A stretch of 7,435 bases of DNA from JBOGEB01 sp050743125 (lineage in GTDB: Bacteria; Actinomycetota; Nitriliruptoria; Euzebyales; Egibacteraceae), in the NCBI GenBank assembly GCA_050743125.1, contig JBOGEB010000201.1:1-7435 (forward strand), read 5' to 3'. The notes under the pieces are model-generated. The model was not told the origin of the DNA, did no database searches, and was given only the letters and a program-made list of their open reading frames with translations. Shown piece after piece: positions 1 to 6,210 of this stretch. Positions within the stretch are counted from its first letter, which is position 1, and every line of letters starts with the position of its first letter. The position numbers and the translations under genes are program-made.

Positions 1-126
1 AAGGCAGAGCTCGAACGCCTCCTCCATGATCTTGCGCTGCGCGCGCTCCCGGTCGACGAGCAGCGCCGCCGAGTACGACCCTGTCGGCGGGTCGACCAGC
101 CGGGAACGGAGCACCGCCTCGAGGTC
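1..126 (-). CDS. hisE: HisE-like phosphoribosyl-ATP pyrophosphohydrolase, N-terminal part (runs off window)
   Basis: Read leftward, this frame stays open to the window edge. It encodes DLEAVLRSRLVDPPTGSYSA followed by ALLVDRERAQRKIMEEAFEL. The PPxGSYSAxLL segment followed by a K-(I/V)-x-EEAxE helix is the layout of the HisE all-alpha NTP pyrophosphatase, whose EExxE glutamates bind metal. HisE hydrolyses phosphoribosyl-ATP to phosphoribosyl-AMP in the second step of histidine synthesis. Only about 42 codons are visible. A GTG at 114-112 could be the start, with GAGGGA about 10 bases upstream, but it would give a slightly short N-terminus, and the family-like residues DLEA lie before it. Immediately upstream the DNA is an ahcY fragment in another frame, so this may be the second half of a frameshifted fusion. 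MazG-type pyrophosphatases are the main alternative; the SYSA motif favours HisE. Confidence 0.55.
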
Positions 127-127
127 C

Positions 128-559
128 CTCGAGCATCGGCATGACCCGGTAGCCCTCCATCGCGGCCTCCAGCGCGCGGATCGGGTCGACCTCCGTGACG
201 ATCACGTCCGCGCCATGGCCCTTCGCTCGCGCCGCGACGCCGCGACCACAGTAGCCGTAGCCGCCCACCACCACGGTCTTGCCGGCGAGCAGCACGTTCG
301 TGGCGCGGATGACCCCGTCGAGGGTCGACTGCCCGGTCCCGAAACGGTTGTCGAACAAACGCTTCGTCGGAGTGTCGTTGACCGCGACGATCGGATAGCA
401 CAGCGCGCCAGCCTTCTCCATCGCGCGGAGGCGGATCACCCCGGTCGTGGTCTCCTCGGTCCCACCGACCACCTCCAGCGCCTGGTCAGGACGCTTCGTG
501 ACGAGCCGGTTCACGAGATCACAGCCTCGGAGTACAGTACGTTCGTCTACTTTGCTCAC
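128..559 (-). pseudogene. ahcY: S-adenosylhomocysteine hydrolase fragment (central and NAD-binding part)
   Basis: About 144 codons match the middle of adenosylhomocysteinase, the cytosolic NAD-dependent enzyme that splits S-adenosylhomocysteine into adenosine and homocysteine. Visible in order are GGTEETTTGVIRLRAM, VAVNDTPTKRLFDNRFGTGQ (the catalytic Glu, Lys, Asp and Asn region), the NAD-binding glycine motif GGYGYCGRG and ITEVDP-like VTEVDPIRALEAAMEGYRVM. The normal protein has over 400 residues. Here the first roughly 100 or more residues, with part of the substrate pocket and the catalytic His, are missing. Everything after VMPMLE is also gone, including the second catalytic His and the C-terminal tail that completes the neighbouring NAD site. 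A TGA at 565-563 closes the frame upstream, and the first possible start is GTG at 559-557, with no well-spaced ribosome binding site. The frame stays open leftward to position 1, but its translation is no longer AHCY-like and competes with the hisE frame. It is almost certainly not an active hydrolase. Confidence 0.82.
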
Positions 560-590
560 ACCTCACCAGCGGCGGACGGGGGTGGTCAGA

Positions 591-1412
591 TGACGAGGGC
601 AGAAACGTCGTACGCTCCCTCGCTCTCGGCCCAGGCCGAAGAGTTTTTGACCGCAGGCTACGTGCTCATACTGAACGCCCTTTCGGCCGCGCGCGTCGAG
701 CGGCTCTTGGCGGCCGTTGATCGCGTGTCGGAGCACCTGGCAGCCGATGGCTCGTGCGACTTTCTGCACCTCTTCGGGTCTCCAGACCACGACCCGGAGT
801 TCCTGGAACTCCTCGACCCTCCCACCACCCTGCGGATCGTCTGCGCCGTGTTGGGGTGGAACATCTTTCTCTACCACTCGCACCTCGATGTGAATCCGCC
901 CCTGCGGCCGTGGGGGGTCCGGGGCTCCCCCCACGGCCGCAGGCGTCCTTCGCGTACTCCTGGCACCAGGACGGCGACCGTGCCAATCAGGACATCGAAA
1001 CGTCCTCGCGTCCGCGGCTGTCGGTGAAGGTCGCCTACTTCCTCAGCGGCGTCTCTACGCCCAACCGGGGCAACCTCCACCTCATACCAGGGAGCCACCT
1101 GCAGGACGAGATCGACCTGCCCCCGGACGCGGCGAAGCTCCCTGGCGGCGGGATCCCCGTCCTCGCGTCGCCAGGGACTGCGGTGGTGTTCGACCGGAGG
1201 ATCTGGCACTCGCGGGGCCCCAACAACTCCACCGTCACGAGGAAAGCGCTGTTCTACGTCTACGCCCATCGCTGGATACGACCCCGGAACCAGGTGGAGG
1301 TCAGCGACGAGCAATGGGCCGGTCTCAGCCCGGTGCGGCGCCAACTTCTCGGGGACGGGACCAGCCTGCGGGGTTTCACGTCCCGCAGGACGCGGACATC
1401 CCGCTGCGGTGA
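591..1412 (+). pseudogene. Phytanoyl-CoA dioxygenase (PhyH) family oxygenase, two frameshifts
   Basis: This is a member of the non-haem Fe(II)/2-oxoglutarate oxygenases that hydroxylate small molecules. ATG 591 follows a G-rich stretch (GGGGGTGG) at a suitable distance and gives the usual N-terminus, with EEFLTAGYVLILNAL soon after. The first frame runs to about HSHLDVNPPLRPWG near 915. The next frame carries SFAYSWHQDGDR (the iron-binding H-x-D, codons 964-972), LSVKVAYFLSGVS, LHLIPGSHL, and RIWHSRGPNNS (the distal iron His and a likely 2-oxoglutarate-binding Arg). A third frame from about 1371 supplies the typical end GFHVPQDADIPLR and a TGA at 1410-1412. Each switch is repaired by adding one G, in the G run 912-917 and in the run 1370-1373. 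That restores a protein of about 274 residues, normal for the family. All iron ligands survive, so the frameshifts may be sequence errors. The substrate is unknown. Confidence 0.85.
901..943. repeat. Perfect 17-bp inverted repeat (hairpin) inside the PhyH gene
   Basis: The arm CCTGCGGCCGTGGGGGG (901-917) is followed by a 9-base spacer and by its exact reverse complement (927-943). The stem is nearly all G:C and sits in the segment between the HLDVNPP and WHQDG motifs of the dioxygenase, where the reading frame is lost. It is not followed by a T run and lies inside coding sequence, so it is not a standard terminator. Confidence 0.9.
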
Positions 1413-1475
1413 CACCTCGCAGCCCTCACGGGCGCCTCGTAGCGGGAGCGCGGGACCGATGCCAGCAGAGCCTGT

Positions 1476-2522
1476 ATGACCTCCTCGCCCGGTTACGTCG
1501 CGCGGATCCGCACGGAGAACATCTGGTCGCGCGCGAGGCAAGCGATCATGCCCTTCGTCGAGCGGCTGGTGAGCAAGCCCGAGACGTCAGGCGTGGTCGC
1601 GCTGAGCGGGCTCGCCGACCGGCTAGAGCGCCGCTTCCTCGACGTCCACTCCGACCTCGACCTCGCCTTGTTCATCAGCGTCCCGCAGGCGAGGGGATTC
1701 CGATGCGCAAGGGAATTCAGCACGGCGCACCCTGAGCGACTCCCGTCGTGGCTCCCGGCTTTCAGCTTCATGATCCCGCTTGACGGCAAACGCATGGAGG
1801 TCAACTGCCGCCAGCTGATCATCGAGGTCGAGGAACACCCGGACCTTGTGTGGCCGAGCCCCAAGCAAGAGGCGTTCCAAGAAACGAGCGAGGTGCTCTA
1901 TGACCGGCAGGGTCGCGTCGCGGCACTCCTGCGGGCGAAATGCTGCCCGCCATGCGGCGACCGGCTCGCGGTGCTCGCTAGCCAGTTGCCGTGGTACGGG
2001 TGGCGGAACCCGACCTCGCAGCTCCACCGAGGCCTGGTGTTGAACGCCAAGGTTCTGCTGAACCATGCGGTCGAAATCCTCGTAGAGCTGCTCTACCTGG
2101 CCATGGACCACCATCCTCCGGCACTCAAGTGGCGGACGGAAGCGCTCCTGGATGCGCCCGGTCTCCCTTGTAACTTCGAGGAGCGGATCCGCCGGGTCCT
2201 AGAGGCCCACTGCTCGCCCGAGAGCATCAGCGAGGCGATCGGAGTCCTCAGGGGCATGTCGATGCAGGTGCTGAAGCACCTCACAGCCGATGGCAGGATT
2301 CCGCCGGATCCGTACCGCTACGTGGCGATGCAGGTGGACGACGACAAGCAGCTCTGCCGCACGACCGGGGCGGACGACCTCGTGGCGCGGACGGGGCAGG
2401 GCTGCTCGGAGGCTGAGCGGGAGCGGCTGTTCGACCTGGCGAACTTCTGCCTGCTCTCGCCAGGGGAGGACCTACCCCGGGACGTGCTCCTCGACCCCCA
2501 GATCCACGCCGAGGGACCGTAG
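1476..2522 (+). CDS. Nucleotidyltransferase-fold protein with helical C-terminal domain, function unknown
   Basis: This is an intact 348-residue protein. Residues 40-66 resemble the catalytic start of minimal or DUF4037-like nucleotidyltransferases: a strand, LSG (44-45) in place of the usual GS, then HSDLDLALFI with the metal-binding pair D60-x-D62. A third carboxylate could be E108 in GKRMEVNCRQL. After this come WPSPKQEAFQETSEVLYD and a long helical region (about 165-345, including NAKVLLNHAVEILVELLYLA and KWRTEALL), similar in layout to kanamycin-nucleotidyltransferase-type proteins with a HEPN-like bundle. Such proteins transfer a nucleotide onto small molecules, RNA or protein; the target here cannot be read from sequence. 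ATG 1476 is the first in-frame start after the TAG at 1440; no strong ribosome binding site is seen. It lies 63 bases after the restored PhyH stop on the same strand, so co-transcription is plausible. The altered GS motif leaves activity uncertain. Confidence 0.68.
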   Translation: MTSSPGYVARIRTENIWSRARQAIMPFVERLVSKPETSGVVALSGLADRLERRFLDVHSDLDLALFISVPQARGFRCAREFSTAHPERLPSWLPAFSFMIPLDGKRMEVNCRQLIIEVEEHPDLVWPSPKQEAFQETSEVLYDRQGRVAALLRAKCCPPCGDRLAVLASQLPWYGWRNPTSQLHRGLVLNAKVLLNHAVEILVELLYLAMDHHPPALKWRTEALLDAPGLPCNFEERIRRVLEAHCSPESISEAIGVLRGMSMQVLKHLTADGRIPPDPYRYVAMQVDDDKQLCRTTGADDLVARTGQGCSEAERERLFDLANFCLLSPGEDLPRDVLLDPQIHAEGP

Positions 2523-2536
2523 GGCGCTGACCAGTG

Positions 2537-2755
2537 CTGACGCGCTGCCGGGTTCTCGCCGCCCGCGAGGATGCTGGCGGCGAGTTCGTCGATCGTAAGC
2601 AGCACGGCGGGCACCCCGAGGTCGTCGTCCAGGGCAGCGTCGACCCGTGCAAGAATAGGGCTGCGGGTCCGGCTCCCATGGAGTCGACCATGCTGTGGCC
2701 TCTCGGGAGAGAGGCTGTCGCACCAGTGTGCCAGCCGGGCTCGCTGGCCTTGCAG
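2537..2755 (-). pseudogene. Relic of a MshC/CysRS-like gene (helical domain only), antisense in the intergenic gap
   Basis: On the minus strand one frame encodes RARLAHWCDSLSPERP, then ILARVDAALDDDLGVPAVLL and TIDELAASILAGGENPAA. The order (ARLxxW helix, linker, ARVxxxLxDDLxxPxAL helix, then a G-rich turn) is that of the helical region following the catalytic core in MshC, the ATP-dependent ligase joining cysteine to glucosaminyl-inositol in mycothiol synthesis, and in related cysteinyl-tRNA synthetases. No catalytic core (CGPTVY, HIGN, KMSKS) is present on either side. The expected C-terminal end is also missing: the frame continues as non-homologous sequence antisense to the nucleotidyltransferase gene. 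It is therefore a fragment, not a gene. The match was judged by eye over about 70 residues. Chance resemblance is possible but unlikely for the DDL-containing segment. Confidence 0.5.
2642..2715. other. Two small inverted repeats upstream of cysS
   Basis: GACCCG (2642-2647) pairs with CGGGTC (2664-2669). GCCTCTC (2698-2704) pairs with GAGAGGC (2709-2715) around a GGGA tetraloop. Neither is followed by a T run, and no T-box motif was found nearby, so a terminator or T-box leader is not supported. The first overlaps the MshC-like relic and may simply reflect its GC-rich coding sequence. The rest of the gap (2756-2887) holds an AT-richer patch from about 2800 to 2860, a reasonable place for the cysS promoter. 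A TATTAG at 2851-2856 is a weak -10 candidate with no matching -35. Confidence 0.25.
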
Positions 2756-2874
2756 GGGAGGATGCCCTGTGTGCCAGCATGCGCACTGTTGCTGGGGAAA
2801 CGCTAACTTGTTTTCTGTTCTCGCATCAACTCTCAGACCAATGAAGAGGCTATTAGGTCGTACGCCCACCGTGA

Positions 2875-2881
2875 AGAGAGG
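2875..2881 (+). promoter_or_regulatory. Ribosome binding site of cysS
   Basis: AGAGAGG ends six bases before ATG 2888. It is the best Shine-Dalgarno-like site in the window and fixes the cysS start. Confidence 0.65.
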
Positions 2882-2887
2882 CAAGCG

Positions 2888-4417
2888 ATGACCAATCCAG
2901 CCCAGGGGGTTCCGTTCCGGATCTATAACACGCTGGGCCGCGAGATTCAGGAGTTCCGACCAGAGGATCCTGAACTTGTGAGGATGTACACGTGCGGTCC
3001 AACGGTGTACGCCTACGCGCACCTGGGGAACATGCGGGCATACGTGTGCGCGGACTTACTGCGGCGTGCCCTCGAATGGAAGGGCTACGGCGTGTGCCAG
3101 CTCATGAACATCACCGACGTCGGGCACATGACCTCCGACGACGACCTGAGCGTGGCAGTCGGCGAAGACAAACTCGAGGCAGCGTCACGCCGCGAGGGCC
3201 GCACGGTATGGGATGTCGCCGAGCACTACACTTGGGCATTCCAACGCGATCTCGGACTCCTCAACATCCAACCACCGTCGCTCTGGGCCAAGGCGACCGA
3301 TCACATCCCGGAGATGATCGAATTCGCCAAGAGGCTCCAGGGGCAAAGGGTCGCCTACGAGATCCCGTCAGGGCTGTACTTCGACGTCTCAACCGTCCCG
3401 AACTACGGCCGTCTTGCGCTCCTCGACACTGAGGGCCTCCGCGAGGGCGCCCGCGTCTCGGTGGCCGAGGGCAAGCGGAATCCGAGAGACTTCGCGCTCT
3501 GGCGACGTAGCGCACCGGATTCGAACCGGCTCATGGAGTGGGAGTCCCCCTGGGGGCCTGGGGTGCCCGGCTGGCATCTGGAGTGCTCGGTCATGAGCAT
3601 CAAGTACCTAGGGGAACACTTCGACGTGCACACGGGCGGGATCGACCACGTGCCGATCCACCACACGAACGAGATCGCGCAGAGCGAGGCGTTCCTCGAC
3701 GACGGCCGGCCCTGGGTCCGTTACTGGTTCCACAACGAGTTCCTCGTGCTGGGGGACGCGAAGGTGTCGAAGTCGCGAGGAGACACGATCCGCCTAGGCA
3801 CCCTGGCGGAGGAGGGTTTCCCCGCCAGCGTGTACCGCTACTTCCTGCTCAACACGCACTATCGCTCGCCCGCGACGTTCTCAATGTCGGCCCTCGCCTC
3901 CGCGCGTACCGCACTTGGGCGATTGATCGAGCGGCTGCAGCCCGCTGACGGACCCACTCTGGAGTGTACGTACGCGGAGGCGTATGGAGAGCTGGCTGGA
4001 TCGCCGGGGCTTCGCTACCTCCTCCAGTTGGATACGGCGATCTCGGACGACCTCAACACAGCACAGGCTCTGGCGGTGCTCCACGCCGTCTCCCACGACG
4101 AGTGCCTCACCGAGACGGATGTGGCAGCCCTTGTAGGGGCAGCCCAGCGTCTCCTCGGGCTAGACCTCAGCGGGACCTCGCTCGGCGAGATGAAGACCGA
4201 ACTGAGGCTCGAGGACATCCCCGAGGAAGTTCGGCTGCTCCTAGACGAGCGCGAGGCTGCGCGGGCACGTCGAGACTTCGTGCGCGCGGACGCGATCAGG
4301 GACGAGATCGCGCGGATGGGCCTCACGGTGGAAGACACCAGTGAGGGACCACGGCTGGTCCGCCACGCGTCCCGCAGGGACTGGGCTCGTCAGCACAGCC
4401 CCGCACCGCCAGGATGA
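2888..4417 (+). CDS. cysS: Cysteinyl-tRNA synthetase, full length
   Basis: This 509-residue class I aminoacyl-tRNA synthetase attaches cysteine to tRNA-Cys in the cytosol. Visible in order: YTCGPTVYAYAHLGN (zinc ligand C36; HIGH motif as HLGN, 45-48), NITDVGH (75-80), PGWHLECSVMSIKYLGEHFD with zinc ligand C233, HTGGIDHVPIHHTNEIAQSE with ligands H258 and E262, and the KMSKS loop as KVSKS (292-296). The C-terminus keeps the helical part (SDDLNTAQALAVLH) and the final RADAIRDEIARMGLTVEDT segment that contacts tRNA, which MshC lacks, so this is a true CysRS and not the mycothiol ligase. At 509 residues it is somewhat longer than the 461-residue E. coli enzyme. The HTGG...HHTNE form differs from the common HGGG...HHENE form and marks a divergent CysRS subgroup. 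The gene overlaps the next one by ATGA. It could be the only CysRS or a second, accessory copy; the window does not say. Confidence 0.95.
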   Translation: MTNPAQGVPFRIYNTLGREIQEFRPEDPELVRMYTCGPTVYAYAHLGNMRAYVCADLLRRALEWKGYGVCQLMNITDVGHMTSDDDLSVAVGEDKLEAASRREGRTVWDVAEHYTWAFQRDLGLLNIQPPSLWAKATDHIPEMIEFAKRLQGQRVAYEIPSGLYFDVSTVPNYGRLALLDTEGLREGARVSVAEGKRNPRDFALWRRSAPDSNRLMEWESPWGPGVPGWHLECSVMSIKYLGEHFDVHTGGIDHVPIHHTNEIAQSEAFLDDGRPWVRYWFHNEFLVLGDAKVSKSRGDTIRLGTLAEEGFPASVYRYFLLNTHYRSPATFSMSALASARTALGRLIERLQPADGPTLECTYAEAYGELAGSPGLRYLLQLDTAISDDLNTAQALAVLHAVSHDECLTETDVAALVGAAQRLLGLDLSGTSLGEMKTELRLEDIPEEVRLLLDEREAARARRDFVRADAIRDEIARMGLTVEDTSEGPRLVRHASRRDWARQHSPAPPG

Positions 4418-5392
4418 TCGGCCCAGACGACATCAAGGCCGCTGCCGCCAAGCTCGACGGCGTCGCGCACCCGACTCCGGTGTTCACCTCACGCACGCTG
4501 GACCGGAAGACAGACGCGCAGGTCTACCTCAAGGCCGAGTGCTTCCAGCGGAGCGGCTCGTTCAAGTTCCGCGGCGCATACAACGCCCTAGCCGCCCTAC
4601 CAGCGACAGCACGCGCGAGGGGCGCGGTTTGCTTCTCCACGGGCAACCATGGCCTCGCGTTCGCGTTCGCGTTCGCGGCCAAGCTCTTCGGCATTCCCGC
4701 GACGGTCGTCCTTCCCCAGGACACGGCGGAAAAGAAGCAGGAGACCCCGTGCACTGGGGGCATCCCTGATCTTCTACGACCGGTTACGCGAGGACCGGGA
4801 GGTGATTGCAGCCACTGTGGCGAGCCGGTCGGGCGCAGCGCTCATCACGCCATGCGACGACGCCGGTGTGATCGCAGGCCAGGGAACGGTGGCGCGAGAG
4901 TTGATCGAGAAGACCGGTCCCCTCGACGTCCTCCTCGTAAGCGTCGGCGGGGGAGGGCTCATGGCCGGGTCAGCGGTCGCCGCCAAGGCGATGCTGCCAG
5001 CCATCCGCGTGATCGGGGTGGAACCCAGGCAGGGCAACGACATGCAGCTCTCGCTCGCGGCCGGGCGCCGCGTGACAATCTCGCCTCCCACGACGATCCT
5101 CGATGGTCAGGTGAACACCGCACCCGCTCGGCTGTCATTCGAGATCAACCAGAAGCTCTCGGATGGGATCGTCCTCGTCGATGACCACGAGGTCGTCGAT
5201 GCGATGGCACTCCTGTTCGACCGGTTGAAGGTCGTGGCAGAGCCGAGCGGCGCGGCCCCGCTCGCTGCGCTCGTCTCCGGCAAGGTGGAGGCAGCCGGTC
5301 GGCGGGTGGGCGTGATCCTATCTGGCGGGAACATCGGGATCGACCGCTTCTGCACCCTCATGAGCCAGCTCGCCACACCGATCCGCGAGTAA
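4414..5392 (+). pseudogene. Threonine dehydratase / serine racemase-family PLP enzyme, one frameshift
   Basis: This is a fold-type II PLP enzyme related to biodegradative threonine dehydratase, serine racemase and hydroxyaspartate dehydratase. The first frame gives HPTPVFTSRTLD, RSGSFKFRGAYNAL with the PLP lysine K51, the phosphate-side STGNHG motif, and PATVVLPQDTAEKKQET. The second frame continues RALGASLIFYDRL, SVGGGGLMAG (the PLP phosphate-binding glycine loop), VIGVEP, TTILDG, VVAEPSGAAPLAAL and SGGNIGIDRF, ending at TAA 5390-5392. Removing one C from the CCCC at 4745-4748 joins the frames into about 325 residues, normal for a family member without the ACT regulatory domain found in biosynthetic IlvA. 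ATG 4414 overlaps the cysS stop (ATGA), so translation is probably coupled. Two extra residues (Ala-Phe) follow GNHG compared with E. coli IlvA. Substrate cannot be assigned. The frameshift may be a sequence error. Confidence 0.85.
4657..4674 (+). repeat. Hexanucleotide tandem repeat (GCGTTC)x3 in the PLP enzyme gene
   Basis: Three perfect in-frame GCGTTC units encode AFAFAF in the helix right after the STGNHG motif. Two units would give the family's usual spacing between GNH and the following LFGIPA, so one unit looks like a slippage insertion. Confidence 0.8.
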
Positions 5393-5398
5393 CTGGCC

Positions 5399-6181
5399 TC
5401 ACGGAGCCCGCTTCTCGCAGAGGAGGTAAACGAGGGGCAGCGGATTGCCCTGCCCATCAGGCCCGAGCTGCGCCTCCAGCCGGTCGCAGTACCGGACGAT
5501 CCGCTCAGCCGGCCAGTCTTCATAACGACTGCCGTTCAACAGGTCGAACGCGGTCACCCGGAACCCGAGCTCTCCAAGTGCGCGTACCAGTTCGGCAGGC
5601 GGTGCCTGTGCCCGCTGGAGACCCCGGGGCCAGAACTCAACCCACACTCTCGCGACGGCCATCTCCAGGGTGCGTCGGCCCCCCTCGACAACCAGCCACT
5701 CGGCGCCCTCGACATCGATCTTCAGCAGGTCGATCAGCCGCGCATCGACGTAAGTCTCTGCGAGATCGTCTAGCGCAATGAGCTCGACGTCCTGAGTAGA
5801 GCATGAGTTGAGCACATTGCCCGGGAAAAGGGAGTGCCGTCCGTGGTGGGTGCGACTGACGATGAGCCTGCCGTGCCCGGAGACGGCCGCGGTGGCGAGG
5901 CGCAACAGCGTGACGTTCGTGTAGCCGTTCTGCTCCACGTTCTGCTGCAGAAGCCCGAAGTTCTGAACCTCTGGCTCCAGCGCGTAGACATGACCAGTTG
6001 GGGACACGGCGTGCGCGAAAAGCGTCGCGCAATAGCCGAACCCTGCACCGAGGTCGACGACAGTCATGCCGGGCTGGACGAGGCCGAGCAGCAGTCGCGC
6101 TTCGTGGGACCACTCTGGACGGCTCCGGTCACCAGCCACGAAGGACAGCGTGTCTCCCCAGGCAGTCGTGATCGCGGCCAC
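5399..6181 (-). CDS. FkbM-family SAM-dependent methyltransferase
   Basis: This intact 260-residue protein has a Rossmann methyltransferase core. SAM-binding motif I is VVDLGAGFGY (41-50), the acidic end of strand 2 is YALEPE (66-71), and LLKIDVEGAEWLVVEGG (152-168) is the signature of the FkbM family, O-methyltransferases first known from FK506-type macrolide clusters and also found in glycan and lipid modification. The start is GTG 6181-6179: GGAGG (6190-6186) lies four bases upstream, and no ATG does better. There is no signal peptide, so it acts in the cytosol. It follows the propeller gene by 29 bases on the same strand and is probably its operon partner. Its stop lies six bases from the end of the convergent PLP enzyme gene, leaving no room for a separate terminator. 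The acceptor is unknown. Confidence 0.88.
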   Translation of the reverse strand: MAAITTAWGDTLSFVAGDRSRPEWSHEARLLLGLVQPGMTVVDLGAGFGYCATLFAHAVSPTGHVYALEPEVQNFGLLQQNVEQNGYTNVTLLRLATAAVSGHGRLIVSRTHHGRHSLFPGNVLNSCSTQDVELIALDDLAETYVDARLIDLLKIDVEGAEWLVVEGGRRTLEMAVARVWVEFWPRGLQRAQAPPAELVRALGELGFRVTAFDLLNGSRYEDWPAERIVRYCDRLEAQLGPDGQGNPLPLVYLLCEKRAP

Positions 6182-6185
6182 AGTG

Positions 6186-6190
6186 CCTCC
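6186..6190 (-). promoter_or_regulatory. Ribosome binding site deciding the FkbM GTG start
   Basis: GGAGG on the minus strand lies four bases before GTG 6181-6179. Spacing is a little short, but the match is strong and supports the non-ATG start. Confidence 0.6.
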
Positions 6191-6210
6191 AAGGTGCCTG
6201 CTTACGGTCC

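Noticed and set aside
26..590. Long plus-strand open frame ahead of the oxygenase start
   Set aside because: It is antisense to clear ahcY coding sequence and its translation is Arg-rich without family motifs; only the part from ATG 591 is real.
905..945. Programmed -1 ribosomal frameshift at the G or C runs in the oxygenase gene
   Set aside because: Neither run fits the X XXY YYZ heptamer in the zero frame, the hairpin contains the runs instead of following them, and a second frameshift further on would also be needed.
2642..2715. T-box or attenuator controlling cysS
   Set aside because: No T-box consensus (AGGGTGGNACCGCG type), specifier loop or U-rich terminator is seen; the inverted repeats are short and one overlaps the coding relic.
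2534..2891. Small plus-strand ORFs of about 90-106 codons in the gap before cysS
   Set aside because: No recognisable motifs or ribosome binding sites, and they are antisense to the MshC-like relic.
5380..5405. Bidirectional terminator between the convergent PLP-enzyme and fkbM genes
   Set aside because: Only six bases separate the stop codons and no inverted repeat with a T run is visible.
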